The notes beneath the pieces were generated by a model, which was given only the letters and a program-made list of their open reading frames with translations, made no database searches and was not told where the DNA came from. Position numbers and translations under genes: made by a program. Below are positions 1 to 6,793 of a stretch of DNA of 7,550 bases, piece by piece (within the stretch, counting starts at the first letter, position 1; every line of letters begins with the position of its first letter). Source of the stretch: Desulfobacterales bacterium (lineage in GTDB: Bacteria > Desulfobacterota > Desulfobacteria > Desulfobacterales > JAUCGF01); NCBI GenBank assembly GCA_029940345.1, contig JAOZRC010000012.1, positions 14,238 to 21,787 of the forward strand, in the 5' to 3' direction.

Positions 1-669
1 GCCCAACGTCTGATTGATCAGGAATTTGACGAAGTCGTATTGGCAACCGGTGTGGTTCCGCGTAAAATCAGGCTTGAAGGCATTGACCATCCCAGCGTAT
101 TAACTTACATGGATGTCCTTACGGAAAGAAAAAAGGTGGGCAAGCGCGTTGCCGTTATCGGCGCCGGGGGAATCGGTTTTGATGTGTCTGATTTTATCAC
201 GCAGCCGGGTGCATCTGACAAATCTGAACAGGATGCTTTTTTCAACACCTGGGGAATTGATACCCAATTGAAAGCAGATGGCGGTTTGACCGCGACGCAA
301 TCACAGGAGCCCCTGCGCCAAGTGTATCTGCTTCAACGCAAAGCCGCCAAAATGGGGAAAACTTTGGGCAAAACCACCGGTTGGATCCACCGCGCCACCC
401 TTGCGCGGCGCAAGGTGGCCATGCTAAATGGCGTTTCTTACCTAAAAATTGATGATCTGGGCTTACATATCCAAAAAGCGGGTGAAGAGATACTTCTCCA
501 AGTCGATACGATCATTATCTGTGCCGGACAGGAGCCCCTTAACGATTTACAGGCACCGTTGGAAGAACAGGGAATGAACGTTCATCTGATCGGCGGAGCT
601 GATCAAGCCGGGGAGTTGAATGCGAAAAGAGCGATCTCCCAGGGGACTAAGCTGGGTGCGGTTATCTAA
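1..669 (+). CDS. fadH: 2,4-dienoyl-CoA reductase (NADPH), C-terminal part, 5' truncated
   Basis: The reading frame is open to base 1 and ends at TAA (667-669), giving 222 residues of a protein whose family is about 670 long. Only the NAD(P)H/FAD-binding C-terminal third is present; the FMN-binding TIM barrel and 4Fe-4S cysteines of the family must lie upstream. Visible signatures are an ATG nucleotide-binding turn (codons 15-17), a Rossmann GAGGIG dinucleotide motif (about codons 54-59) followed by FD, the FadH-typical stretch LGKTTGWIHR, the ICAGQEP motif, and a terminal HLIGG plus AISQGT helix. These closely match E. coli FadH as I recall it. The family reduces 2,4-dienoyl-CoA with NADPH so that polyunsaturated acyl chains can enter beta-oxidation. 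In an anaerobe, related enzymes may act on other enoyl substrates. It converges on the activase gene; the stop codon directly abuts the 670-809 repeat. Confidence 0.9.
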   Translation, partial: AQRLIDQEFDEVVLATGVVPRKIRLEGIDHPSVLTYMDVLTERKKVGKRVAVIGAGGIGFDVSDFITQPGASDKSEQDAFFNTWGIDTQLKADGGLTATQSQEPLRQVYLLQRKAAKMGKTLGKTTGWIHRATLARRKVAMLNGVSYLKIDDLGLHIQKAGEEILLQVDTIIICAGQEPLNDLQAPLEEQGMNVHLIGGADQAGELNAKRAISQGTKLGAVI

Positions 670-712
670 GCGTAACCGTTCACTCCCCCCTGTGAGCGGA
701 ACGGCTTTACGC
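670..712 (+). terminator. Long hairpin just after fadH stop, possible terminator
   Basis: GCGTAACCGTTC (670-681) pairs with 699-712, giving 12 base pairs interrupted by a two-base bulge (705-706), with a 17-base loop. It begins one base after the fadH stop. No U-tract follows, so termination by this hairpin is only a possibility. It uses the left terminal repeat of the larger element and would compete with pairing between the element's two ends. Confidence 0.4.
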
Positions 713-717
713 TCTAC
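694..717 (-). repeat. REP-like palindrome, minus orientation
   Basis: Read on the minus strand, GTAG (714-717) is followed by a stem formed by GAGCG (694-698) and CGCTC (710-714) around an 11-base loop. The stem overlaps the GTAG foot by one base. A GTAG foot next to an imperfect palindrome is the layout of REP sequences mobilised by RAYT transposases. It faces the 754-776 copy, as in a BIME pair. Confidence 0.45.
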
Positions 718-753
718 ATGTCTACATGATCGCTGCTAACCGTGCGTGAGGAT

Positions 754-776
754 GTAGCGCGGGAAGCTGTCCCGCG
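754..776 (+). repeat. REP-like palindrome, plus orientation
   Basis: GTAG (754-757) is followed directly by a perfect 7-bp stem, CGCGGGA (758-764) and TCCCGCG (770-776), with the 5-base loop AGCTG. The copy at 5372-5395 shares the GTA..GCGG..AAGCTG..CCGC skeleton although its stem sequence differs. Confidence 0.6.
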
Positions 777-839
777 TTAGCTTACACATAGGGGGCGTGA
801 AGGGTTACGGTGATTTTATACAAAGTGTTTTTTCCCCGT

Positions 840-3800
840 TTAACGCATTGAAGACGCGGATTTTCTAAATTTTTTGGGCCATTTTAACACCCGTAATTTT
901 CCTTTTTCGGTCTTCCTGGCTTTGGTCATGGCCTGATGCAATCGCCGCGCCCGCAAGCAGAAAGCTTCCAGTTTGGCATTGATGATCTGGGGAAAGGGCG
1001 AGCCGTCACTTTCGATGGCCAAAAAGGGTAAGTCATCAATATCCTTTAGGGTTGCGCGCAATCGTGAACTACGGGGTTCGGCCGCGAGTTTGCTTTTCTT
1101 ATTCATCGTGTCATTTAAAATCGCTTCGGCCACCCGATTGGGCATGCAGCCAAACGGGCCGATCGCAATGGCGCCACATGTATGCGAAGCCACTTCCCGG
1201 ATAATGCTACCTACCGTTAAAACCGTTTCACCGCTTAAATGTTTCTTTACATAAGGTGCCGCTGTCTTAATAATCGCATTGATATTTAATGGCGGCGTGG
1301 GATGAACCAAATCAGATTTAGCAAGCAGCGCCTTGATACGCTTTTCATAGCGCCCCATAAATTTCTTTTTAATGAAAAACTCAATTTTTTCACCTTTGGT
1401 CATTATATAATCGGTCAGACCCTCTTCCAACAAGTAATCCGAGTAAATCATCCATTCGGCTATGGGAGCGCATTGGGCGGCAAAGCCCTTTTTGGCCAGC
1501 AGTTCAGTAATATATTGGCGTGATAGCGGTTCCCTACGGACAAATATTTCACCCGCCAGTGTCACCACTGGCACGTCTTCAAGAGGAAGCCGTTTGGGTA
1601 TCTGTTTCAGGCGCGCCGCCGTCAGTTTAAGTTGCTCCTCTAAAGCATCAAAATTTCCCTTTTCCAGCACCGTCAGAATCTGTTGCCACTCCTGTTTGAA
1701 AACATCTGTTCCGGCTTCCGCATCAATCGCATTGGTCAATATCATCGCACGAATATCTTCCATGACATCAGAAACAACAATTCCCCACCAGGCGCGGCGA
1801 TGAAAATCATTCCCCAACCCTGCGTAGCTGTTTTCCGATGAAAGTGAAAACAAGGCCACGTCCTGGATTTCCATTTTTTTAATTAAGTCTCGCATAAAAA
1901 TATGGTATTGTCCAAACCGGCATGGCCCGGTGGCGGTTGGCATGAAATAGACCAGCACTTCATTTTTCCGCCTGGTATTACGGATATAGTTCAGCAAGGT
2001 GCCTGTGGTCAGGATCAGGGGCAAACACTCTTTGCAGGATGTGTTGGCACGTCCCAGTTTTAAAATATTTTCATCGGCCGCCGGATGACCTATGGCATTC
2101 AACCCGGATGACCGAAACACAGCGGCCATCGCTTCAACGGATGTTTCCCCCATAGAGGGAATCAGAAATGTTACCCGTTTGTCGGTCATTGGGATAATTT
2201 CATCAGACGATGTCACCACTTTAAGGACGCGTTGCTCTGTCAGTGTTGAAGCGGGTTTGAACAGAGTTTGCATGGGCGGGTTTTGGCGATTTGAGCTTGC
2301 AACGGCGCTCTGTAACTGGCGATAGGAAGCGATAATATCAAGAAACGCCTCAATCCGGGTTTCTAAACCGGCATCCGCCGTATGGCTGTCCAGTTCAAGG
2401 GTCAGCGAAGGCTTGCGCCCCATAATGTTGCGAAAGTAACCCACGATGAACGAATCGGGGCCGCAAGAAAAATTGGTGATAAACACACCGAATAGCTGCG
2501 GATGCTTTTCGACAAAACGAGCGGCTTTGAGAAGGCGCTGCCCCATGCCCCAGAACATATTGGTTTTAGAAGCTTCTTCACCATAATCAAGAAAATCAAA
2601 GGGGATCACAGGCACGCCGCGTGAGGCAAGTTTATGCGGGATGCCTTTATTGGATTCTTCGGTAAATGCGTTATAAGACCGGCCAAACATGACAATTGCA
2701 AATTTATCCGGATCGGCTTCCAGCGCTTGCAGCACCTTTTGGCCTTGTATCCGCATCGCCTCTTCACATTCGGTTTGCTGTTTTTTAGCCATTTCAAATG
2801 CCCGGTAAGCTTTGTTAATGCTCACATCCATCTCGGTGGCAATCTCAACAAAGGTCTCACGCGCCATTTCAAGGCCTTCGGTCAAGTCAATCAGCGGGGA
2901 CAACACTTTAACACCTTGGCGTTTGAGTATATCCAGTTCGGAGCGGAAAGTGGTTTGCATATAAAAGGTTTCACTTTGGACAAAAGGACACAGTTGGGCG
3001 TTAACATGCCCGGGTTCGCTGGGTATCGCTTTGAAGTGCGGCAGAAAAATATAATTCGGAGAGGGCTGCCGCTTCAACAAAGAATAAAAGAAACCATGGG
3101 CCTGTTCGGCCGGATAGCAAAAGGCGGCTTCACGACGATCAATCCCTTTTTGTGAAATCATATTTTGATCCGGTATTGCCAATTCAAAGCCAATCGCGTT
3201 GAAAAAATTGGAGTAAAGCGGATAATAGGTATTGACCAGGAAACTCCGGTTCAGACCGACAACGCCTTTGAATTCCGGTTCGGTTTCGTTTGCTGTGGCG
3301 GTAGCGGAAGAGTAGTGATTGAACACCAGTTTTTGGCGTTGACGCACCAGGTTAAGATTCCCTGCATCCGCTTTTATTTTTTTGCGCAGATTGTAATACC
3401 GGTTGCAGGCACCTCCGAACGGAATTGATTTATTTTCCACCAGAACCATACTGATTTCACAGCGACGATCGCATTTTTCTTTGCCGCCTTTGCAAATAAA
3501 AGTTTTGCCGTATTGCACGGTGCGATCGGCCAACACCTTCAAATCAAAAGTCTGGACTTCTGTCAAACCGGCTGCAAGGCGCTTTTTGACTTCCAATGCA
3601 ACACCGAAAGCGCCCATCAGACCAGGCTCCGGCGGCACAATGATCGGCTTATCTGTCAAAGCGGCCATGGCCAAAGGCACCGCCCGGTTATAGCAGACCC
3701 CGCCTTGCATAAACACTTTTTCACCCACAGGCCGGTTGCCTTTGACACGGTTAGAATAGTTCATACAAATTGAATAAACCAGGCCGGCAACAATATCATC

Positions 3801-5330
3801 CCGTCCGATGCCTTCATGAATAGCATTTTTAATATCAGATGAGATAAACGCCGCGCACTGATCATTGAAATTGGGGGGATAGGCACCTCGTATCGCAATT
3901 TCAGCGATATCCTCCATTTGAATGCCCAACGTTTCATAAGCCGCTTCTTCCAGGAAAGAACCGGTTCCAGCGGAGCAGGCTTCATTCATGGCGTAATCAG
4001 ATGGCACGCCATTGGTGATATAGGTGTATTTGGCATCTTGTCCGCCGATTTCAAAAATGGTGTCCACTTGGGGATCAAAATAGACCGCGGCTGTGGCATG
4101 GGCGATAATTTCGTTAATCACACCATCTGTTAGCGCATGCAACCCGGCGATCTGACGCCCTGAACCGGTGACGCCCAAACCGGTTATCGAAATCGACGAC
4201 AGGTCAGTCACCTCCTGAACCTGCTCAAGGATAGCGGCGTAACACTGGCGCGAAGCGCGCACCGGGTCGCCGTTAGTGCGCAGATATATCGACGCCAGCA
4301 TGGTGTCATCCGCCTTACGTATCAAAACCGCTTTGGTGGTGGTGGAACCGACATCCAATCCCAGCAGACATTCATCACCCGCGCGCACTTTGCCCGTGGG
4401 TGTTGTTTTAAATTCAACGGCAGATTCGGCATCTTTTAACAGCGGCAGGGTGTCAAAAGTGACAGCTTCTTTCTTAAAAATATTGTCAAGACCGGGCAAT
4501 GCGTCCGTCTCATGTTCCAATGCCCAGAGCGCGGCGCCTAATGCTTCAAAATAAGGCGCCTCCGGCGGCGTGATCAGGTTGTCAATATCCTGATTTAGAT
4601 AATGAAGCATCATCCGGTTCTGGGAAGTGCCGCCGACGACCATGATATTTTTTTTGTCAACCTTTTTGAGCAGCTCTGAAATTTTATCCGCCATCATTTT
4701 GCAAAGTCCGGCGGTCACATTTTTTTTGGGAATGCCGGCATTGGTGGCGTGCGTGCAATCCGATTTGCAAAAGACGGAACAGCGCCCGGAAACATGATGC
4801 GGTTTTTCATCGGCGGACCAGCGCGCCGCTTCATCCAGCGAAACGTTCATTCGTCGCAACTGCTGTAAAAAAAATTCGCCTGTTCCCGAAGCACATTTAT
4901 TGCCTGTAATCACATTTGATATTTGCCCTGAACGATTGAGCATGTAAACCATAAAAGTTTCGCCGCCGGCCGAAACCACTGCCGGGCAATCTATATCCTG
5001 CGTTTTACAGTATTGGTAGGCATATTCAACAGCTTGTGGTTCAACGATAGACGACAAATTGACAAAATTACAGAATTTTCGTCCGGTGACGGCGATACGA
5101 TCAAAAATGTCCAAGTCCCGTTTTTCAAACGCTCTGATTAAAGTGCGTTTGGGATCGCCTTCATGAGCGTGCAATGAATGGTTGATAACCAGGGGCCTTG
5201 CCTGATTGTTCATTTGTCTCACTTCGACCATCGAAATAGTGGATGCGCCCAAGCACACTCCCAATGCGCGGATTTGCTTTTCTCCATAGTTTTTTACTTG
5301 TGATAAATGTTTCATATTATTATATTTCAT
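840..5330 (-). CDS. Giant fused acyl-CoA dehydratase activase (two BcrA/D-type ATPase modules + DUF2229-like + C-terminal reductase-like module)
   Basis: This 1496-residue protein begins with two ASKHA ATPase modules. Module 1 (about 22-271) keeps the cluster cysteine motif CASGTG (C146) and C184, but has GVCLGAS where a phosphate-1 loop normally reads GxDxGS. Module 2 (about 322-582) looks intact: LDVGSTTTK (325-333), EIGGQDAK (427-434), ACSAGTG (C452), C492 and QGGVCYNR. A four-cysteine patch follows (613, 620, 624, 642). Next comes a DUF2229-like domain (about 690-1000) with C738 (FCYPAEQAHG), C781 (LCPFVQSE) and C956, then a C-terminal module (about 1050-1465) with C1099/C1102, GPCRFGQY (C1137), SHTCGA (C1385) and GCMP (C1395), and a basic tail. 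Family activators use ATP to drive low-potential electrons into (R)-2-hydroxyacyl-CoA dehydratases or benzoyl-CoA reductases; the substrate here is unknown. The protein is presumably cytoplasmic. M1 (5328-5330) has a weak GGA nine bases upstream; M6 (5313-5315) is an alternative start. Confidence 0.88.
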   Translation of the reverse strand: MKYNNMKHLSQVKNYGEKQIRALGVCLGASTISMVEVRQMNNQARPLVINHSLHAHEGDPKRTLIRAFEKRDLDIFDRIAVTGRKFCNFVNLSSIVEPQAVEYAYQYCKTQDIDCPAVVSAGGETFMVYMLNRSGQISNVITGNKCASGTGEFFLQQLRRMNVSLDEAARWSADEKPHHVSGRCSVFCKSDCTHATNAGIPKKNVTAGLCKMMADKISELLKKVDKKNIMVVGGTSQNRMMLHYLNQDIDNLITPPEAPYFEALGAALWALEHETDALPGLDNIFKKEAVTFDTLPLLKDAESAVEFKTTPTGKVRAGDECLLGLDVGSTTTKAVLIRKADDTMLASIYLRTNGDPVRASRQCYAAILEQVQEVTDLSSISITGLGVTGSGRQIAGLHALTDGVINEIIAHATAAVYFDPQVDTIFEIGGQDAKYTYITNGVPSDYAMNEACSAGTGSFLEEAAYETLGIQMEDIAEIAIRGAYPPNFNDQCAAFISSDIKNAIHEGIGRDDIVAGLVYSICMNYSNRVKGNRPVGEKVFMQGGVCYNRAVPLAMAALTDKPIIVPPEPGLMGAFGVALEVKKRLAAGLTEVQTFDLKVLADRTVQYGKTFICKGGKEKCDRRCEISMVLVENKSIPFGGACNRYYNLRKKIKADAGNLNLVRQRQKLVFNHYSSATATANETEPEFKGVVGLNRSFLVNTYYPLYSNFFNAIGFELAIPDQNMISQKGIDRREAAFCYPAEQAHGFFYSLLKRQPSPNYIFLPHFKAIPSEPGHVNAQLCPFVQSETFYMQTTFRSELDILKRQGVKVLSPLIDLTEGLEMARETFVEIATEMDVSINKAYRAFEMAKKQQTECEEAMRIQGQKVLQALEADPDKFAIVMFGRSYNAFTEESNKGIPHKLASRGVPVIPFDFLDYGEEASKTNMFWGMGQRLLKAARFVEKHPQLFGVFITNFSCGPDSFIVGYFRNIMGRKPSLTLELDSHTADAGLETRIEAFLDIIASYRQLQSAVASSNRQNPPMQTLFKPASTLTEQRVLKVVTSSDEIIPMTDKRVTFLIPSMGETSVEAMAAVFRSSGLNAIGHPAADENILKLGRANTSCKECLPLILTTGTLLNYIRNTRRKNEVLVYFMPTATGPCRFGQYHIFMRDLIKKMEIQDVALFSLSSENSYAGLGNDFHRRAWWGIVVSDVMEDIRAMILTNAIDAEAGTDVFKQEWQQILTVLEKGNFDALEEQLKLTAARLKQIPKRLPLEDVPVVTLAGEIFVRREPLSRQYITELLAKKGFAAQCAPIAEWMIYSDYLLEEGLTDYIMTKGEKIEFFIKKKFMGRYEKRIKALLAKSDLVHPTPPLNINAIIKTAAPYVKKHLSGETVLTVGSIIREVASHTCGAIAIGPFGCMPNRVAEAILNDTMNKKSKLAAEPRSSRLRATLKDIDDLPFLAIESDGSPFPQIINAKLEAFCLRARRLHQAMTKARKTEKGKLRVLKWPKKFRKSASSMR

Positions 5331-5346
5331 ATTATTTTTTCCATAT

Positions 5347-5403
5347 AAAAAGTGTCATGTTCCCGAATGATGTAAAGCGGAAAGCTGATCCGCTTCCGAC
5401 ACT
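5347..5403 (-). terminator. Terminator- or attenuator-like structure immediately upstream of the activase start
   Basis: On the minus strand AGTGTC (5403-5398) can pair with GACACT (5356-5351), enclosing the hairpin AAGCGG/CCGCTT (5375-5395). A run of five T follows the closing stem (5351-5347), 16 bases before the activase ATG. It could end the transcript of the upstream glutaredoxin gene. If the activase promoter lies upstream of it, it could instead attenuate the activase. The interior is asymmetric (2 against 18 unpaired bases), so the stem strength needs calculation. Confidence 0.45.
5372..5395 (+). repeat. REP-like palindrome (degenerate GTAA foot)
   Basis: GTAA (5372-5375) overlaps AAGCGG (5375-5380), which pairs perfectly with CCGCTT (5390-5395) across the loop AAAGCTGAT. 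It resembles the 754-776 element in foot, spacing and AAGCTG loop, while both stem arms have changed together. That is consistent with a repeat family whose pairing is conserved. Confidence 0.5.
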
Positions 5404-5407
5404 CGCA

Positions 5408-5453
5408 GCAAAAGTCAGATCAAGAGATATGCTTTACCTGATCTGCTATTTGC
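5408..5453. promoter_or_regulatory. Inverted repeat CAGATCA-N16-TGATCTG, possible operator or leader hairpin
   Basis: CAGATCA (5416-5422) and TGATCTG (5439-5445) are a perfect 7-bp inverted repeat. Further out, GCAAA (5408-5412) pairs with TTTGC (5449-5453) across a 3x3 internal loop. It sits between the glutaredoxin stop and the activase start and overlaps the promoter candidate at 5431-5460, so it could be either a repressor site or an RNA hairpin. Confidence 0.4.
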
Positions 5454-5460
5454 ATGTCAA
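5431..5460 (-). promoter_or_regulatory. Candidate promoter for the activase gene
   Basis: On the minus strand a perfect TTGACA (5460-5455) is followed after 18 bases by TAAAGC (5436-5431), a poor -10 match (3 of 6). A pyrimidine/T-rich tract (5478-5462) lies just upstream and could act like an UP element. Use of this promoter would place both the inverted repeat and the terminator-like structure in or near the 5' leader of the activase mRNA. Confidence 0.22.
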
Positions 5461-5508
5461 TTGAAAAGAAAGGAAAAAAGCGTCAATCATCTGGCAATAC
5501 AAAAAATG

Positions 5509-6036
5509 TTAATTTAATCCCAAAGCCTCGCTGATCGCTTTTTTATTAAAACCGGCGATCTTTTTTTCGCCAATCAGGATCAACGGTACGCCGCGTCCTT
5601 TCAACGCTTTAAATTTTTTGTACGCTTCTTTTGATTTTTTGATATCGTACGCAATATACTGAACATTGTGTTTTTGAAAAAATGCTTTGGCGCGTTTACA
5701 CCATCCGCAACCAGGGGAAGTGAACATCACCACTTTTTGATTGGATGCAGATCTTTTTTTGTATGCGACGTCTTCATCCGAATCCTCCCTGGCATCACCT
5801 TTATAAGGCCGCTCGCTAAGATCGGTCTTTACTGTTTCTGATGAGGGTGTGTGGGTTGTTTCAATTTCTTCTTCGGTATCTAAATTTTCAACGGTGAGGT
5901 TTTTTGGCGGTGGTGTATTGGAATAATGCCTGACGCCGTTTTCATCTGTCCATGAATACATATCCGCATGCAGCAAAGCAGCCGAAAAAAGAATACAAAA
6001 AACGGTTAACAATAGTGCTGATTTCAAATGGGTCAT
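5509..6036 (-). CDS. Exported DUF4124-glutaredoxin fusion protein
   Basis: This 175-residue protein starts with a signal peptide (positively charged start, hydrophobic core about 6-21, likely signal peptidase I cleavage after LHA, residue 24). The next part, MYSWTDENGVRHYSNTPPP (26-44), is the typical DUF4124 motif. A charged, Glu/Asp/Thr-rich linker runs from about 45 to 98. The glutaredoxin/thioredoxin-like domain (about 100-175) has the redox motif CGWC (110-113), the cis-proline GVP (149-151) and a GF turn (162-163). Such proteins are expected to act in the periplasm in thiol-disulfide exchange; partner proteins are not evident here. C14 lies in the signal core, but the preceding residues TVF do not form a lipobox. 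The start is well supported by AAGGAG (6043-6048 on the complement), six bases from ATG. Its 3' gap contains the terminator-like leader of the activase. Confidence 0.85.
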   Translation of the reverse strand: MTHLKSALLLTVFCILFSAALLHADMYSWTDENGVRHYSNTPPPKNLTVENLDTEEEIETTHTPSSETVKTDLSERPYKGDAREDSDEDVAYKKRSASNQKVVMFTSPGCGWCKRAKAFFQKHNVQYIAYDIKKSKEAYKKFKALKGRGVPLILIGEKKIAGFNKKAISEALGLN

Positions 6037-6085
6037 AATTGGCTCCTTATTTTTAGTAGCGGTGGCTAAATGCCTTCCCCCATTC

Positions 6086-6106
6086 GGAGTGCAAGCTCTG
6101 GCTTGC
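6086..6106 (+). repeat. REP-like palindrome with GGAG foot
   Basis: GGAG (6086-6089) precedes GCAAGC (6091-6096), which pairs with GCTTGC (6101-6106) around a TCTG loop. The layout matches the other REP-like hairpins of the window but the stem is different. It lies in the 87-base gap between thyX and the glutaredoxin gene, where it could separate the two transcripts or stabilise the thyX mRNA end. Confidence 0.5.
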
Positions 6107-6129
6107 CCGGTTTAATCCCCGGTTTAATC
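6106..6129. repeat. Perfect 12-bp tandem duplication at the thyX stop
   Basis: CCCGGTTTAATC occurs twice in immediate succession (6106-6117 and 6118-6129). The second copy contains the thyX stop codon and its last Asp codon. Its first base is also the last base of the adjacent REP-like stem, suggesting a link between the duplication and the repeat, for example replication slippage or a small target duplication. Confidence 0.75.
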
Positions 6130-6717
6130 AAAGAGCACCGGTATCGCTTTCCTGAAACCGTTGCGGCAATCACGCATCAATGCTCTGATCTGGGGATGTG
6201 ACACTTTGCTACAGCGTAAATTAAAAACATGCATCCATTCCCTTAAATTGGCGGTCATAACGATCTCGGTTTTCAGGCTATTGGGTAAAACTTCACGGGC
6301 TTGTTCAGGACGACTGCCGGCCTTCAACAACACGGAATATTCATTTTCACAAGTGCGCAAGGCGTTTTCCCAAGCGTTTTGTTCCTCCGCAGACCAATCA
6401 TCCCACCAAACGGGTCTGATAAACACCATATCGCCACCGTAGCGAACATAACGGGTCGATTCCTGTGAATAAGAAGCCAGTCTGTGTCGCACCAATTCAT
6501 GTGTCACGCCTCGATTTGTAACAAATAATACCGATGCTGACGCATGTTCAATAACGGAGCCGTGGCCGCTTTTTTTCAACATCTTAGCAAATTTGACGGA
6601 AGAACCCGGATTAATCATTTTTTCAGATTTATAACAGGTTCTTCCCGCCGTTTCGATTAACTCCAAGGGGTTTACCGGTTTTTGAAGCCACCGCCAATAT
6701 TGGTTAATAATTTTCAT
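6124..6717 (-). CDS. thyX: Flavin-dependent thymidylate synthase ThyX
   Basis: This 197-residue protein carries the ThyX signature RHR-X7-S (R77 H78 R79 ... S87) followed by TRY (88-90). Other hallmarks are GHGSVIEHA (51-59), EQAREVLP (138-145) and a C-terminal R168 ... HPQIR block (174-178), where the Arg matches the dUMP/folate-site region of the family. ThyX converts dUMP to dTMP with methylene-tetrahydrofolate as carbon donor and FADH2/NADPH as reductant, working as a cytoplasmic tetramer, and is unrelated to ThyA. The chain is a little shorter than the usual 210-250 residues but keeps all core motifs. The start at 6715-6717 has AAGGA 11 bases upstream, a long spacing. The upstream gap to the protease gene is 76 bases, with no clear promoter seen. 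The 3' end runs into a tandem duplication. Confidence 0.93.
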   Translation of the reverse strand: MKIINQYWRWLQKPVNPLELIETAGRTCYKSEKMINPGSSVKFAKMLKKSGHGSVIEHASASVLFVTNRGVTHELVRHRLASYSQESTRYVRYGGDMVFIRPVWWDDWSAEEQNAWENALRTCENEYSVLLKAGSRPEQAREVLPNSLKTEIVMTANLREWMHVFNLRCSKVSHPQIRALMRDCRNGFRKAIPVLFD

Positions 6718-6793
6718 TATTGATAATTTCCTTCATTGTTATCAGATTTTGAGATAATTAGGTAAGAGGGATTGGATCTCTCAGCAGTTTTTT

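Larger units (their letters stand above)
670..809. repeat. MITE/BIME-like element with imperfect terminal inverted repeats
   Basis: The left end (671-689, CGTAACCGTTCACTCCCCC) and the reverse complement of the right end (791-809) match at 17 of 19 positions, so the gap between the two convergent genes is bounded by an inverted repeat. Inside are two REP-like hairpins in opposite orientation (694-717 and 754-776) and an 8-bp tandem duplication TCTACATG (713-720 and 721-728). No ORF is present and no target-site duplication is obvious. The element starts at the base after the fadH stop codon. It may also serve as a bidirectional transcription terminator. I saw nothing else in the gap except a T6 run at 828-833 on the + strand. 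Confidence 0.65.

Noticed and set aside
40..669. A TTG start at base 40 for the first gene
   Set aside because: The frame is open to base 1 and the upstream residues (LIDQEFDEVV) continue the FadH fold, so TTG is an internal Leu codon.
2634..3155. 173-codon open frame on the plus strand inside the activase gene
   Set aside because: It is antisense to a well-supported domain, lacks recognisable motifs and has no ribosome binding site; it is a shadow of the real frame.
5311..5336. Duplicated TTCATATTAT at the activase start, giving two possible ATG codons
   Set aside because: It is a short, AT-rich direct repeat and could be chance; noted only as the reason the start could be M1 or M6.
5243..5464. 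Open frame on the plus strand spanning the activase start and leader
   Set aside because: It crosses the leader hairpins, shows no family features and is antisense to the activase N-terminus.
6746..6792. Inverted GAGAT/ATCTC followed by T7 as a terminator
   Set aside because: The T-run follows the hairpin only on the plus strand, while the flanking genes read on the minus strand, and the stem is just 5 bp.
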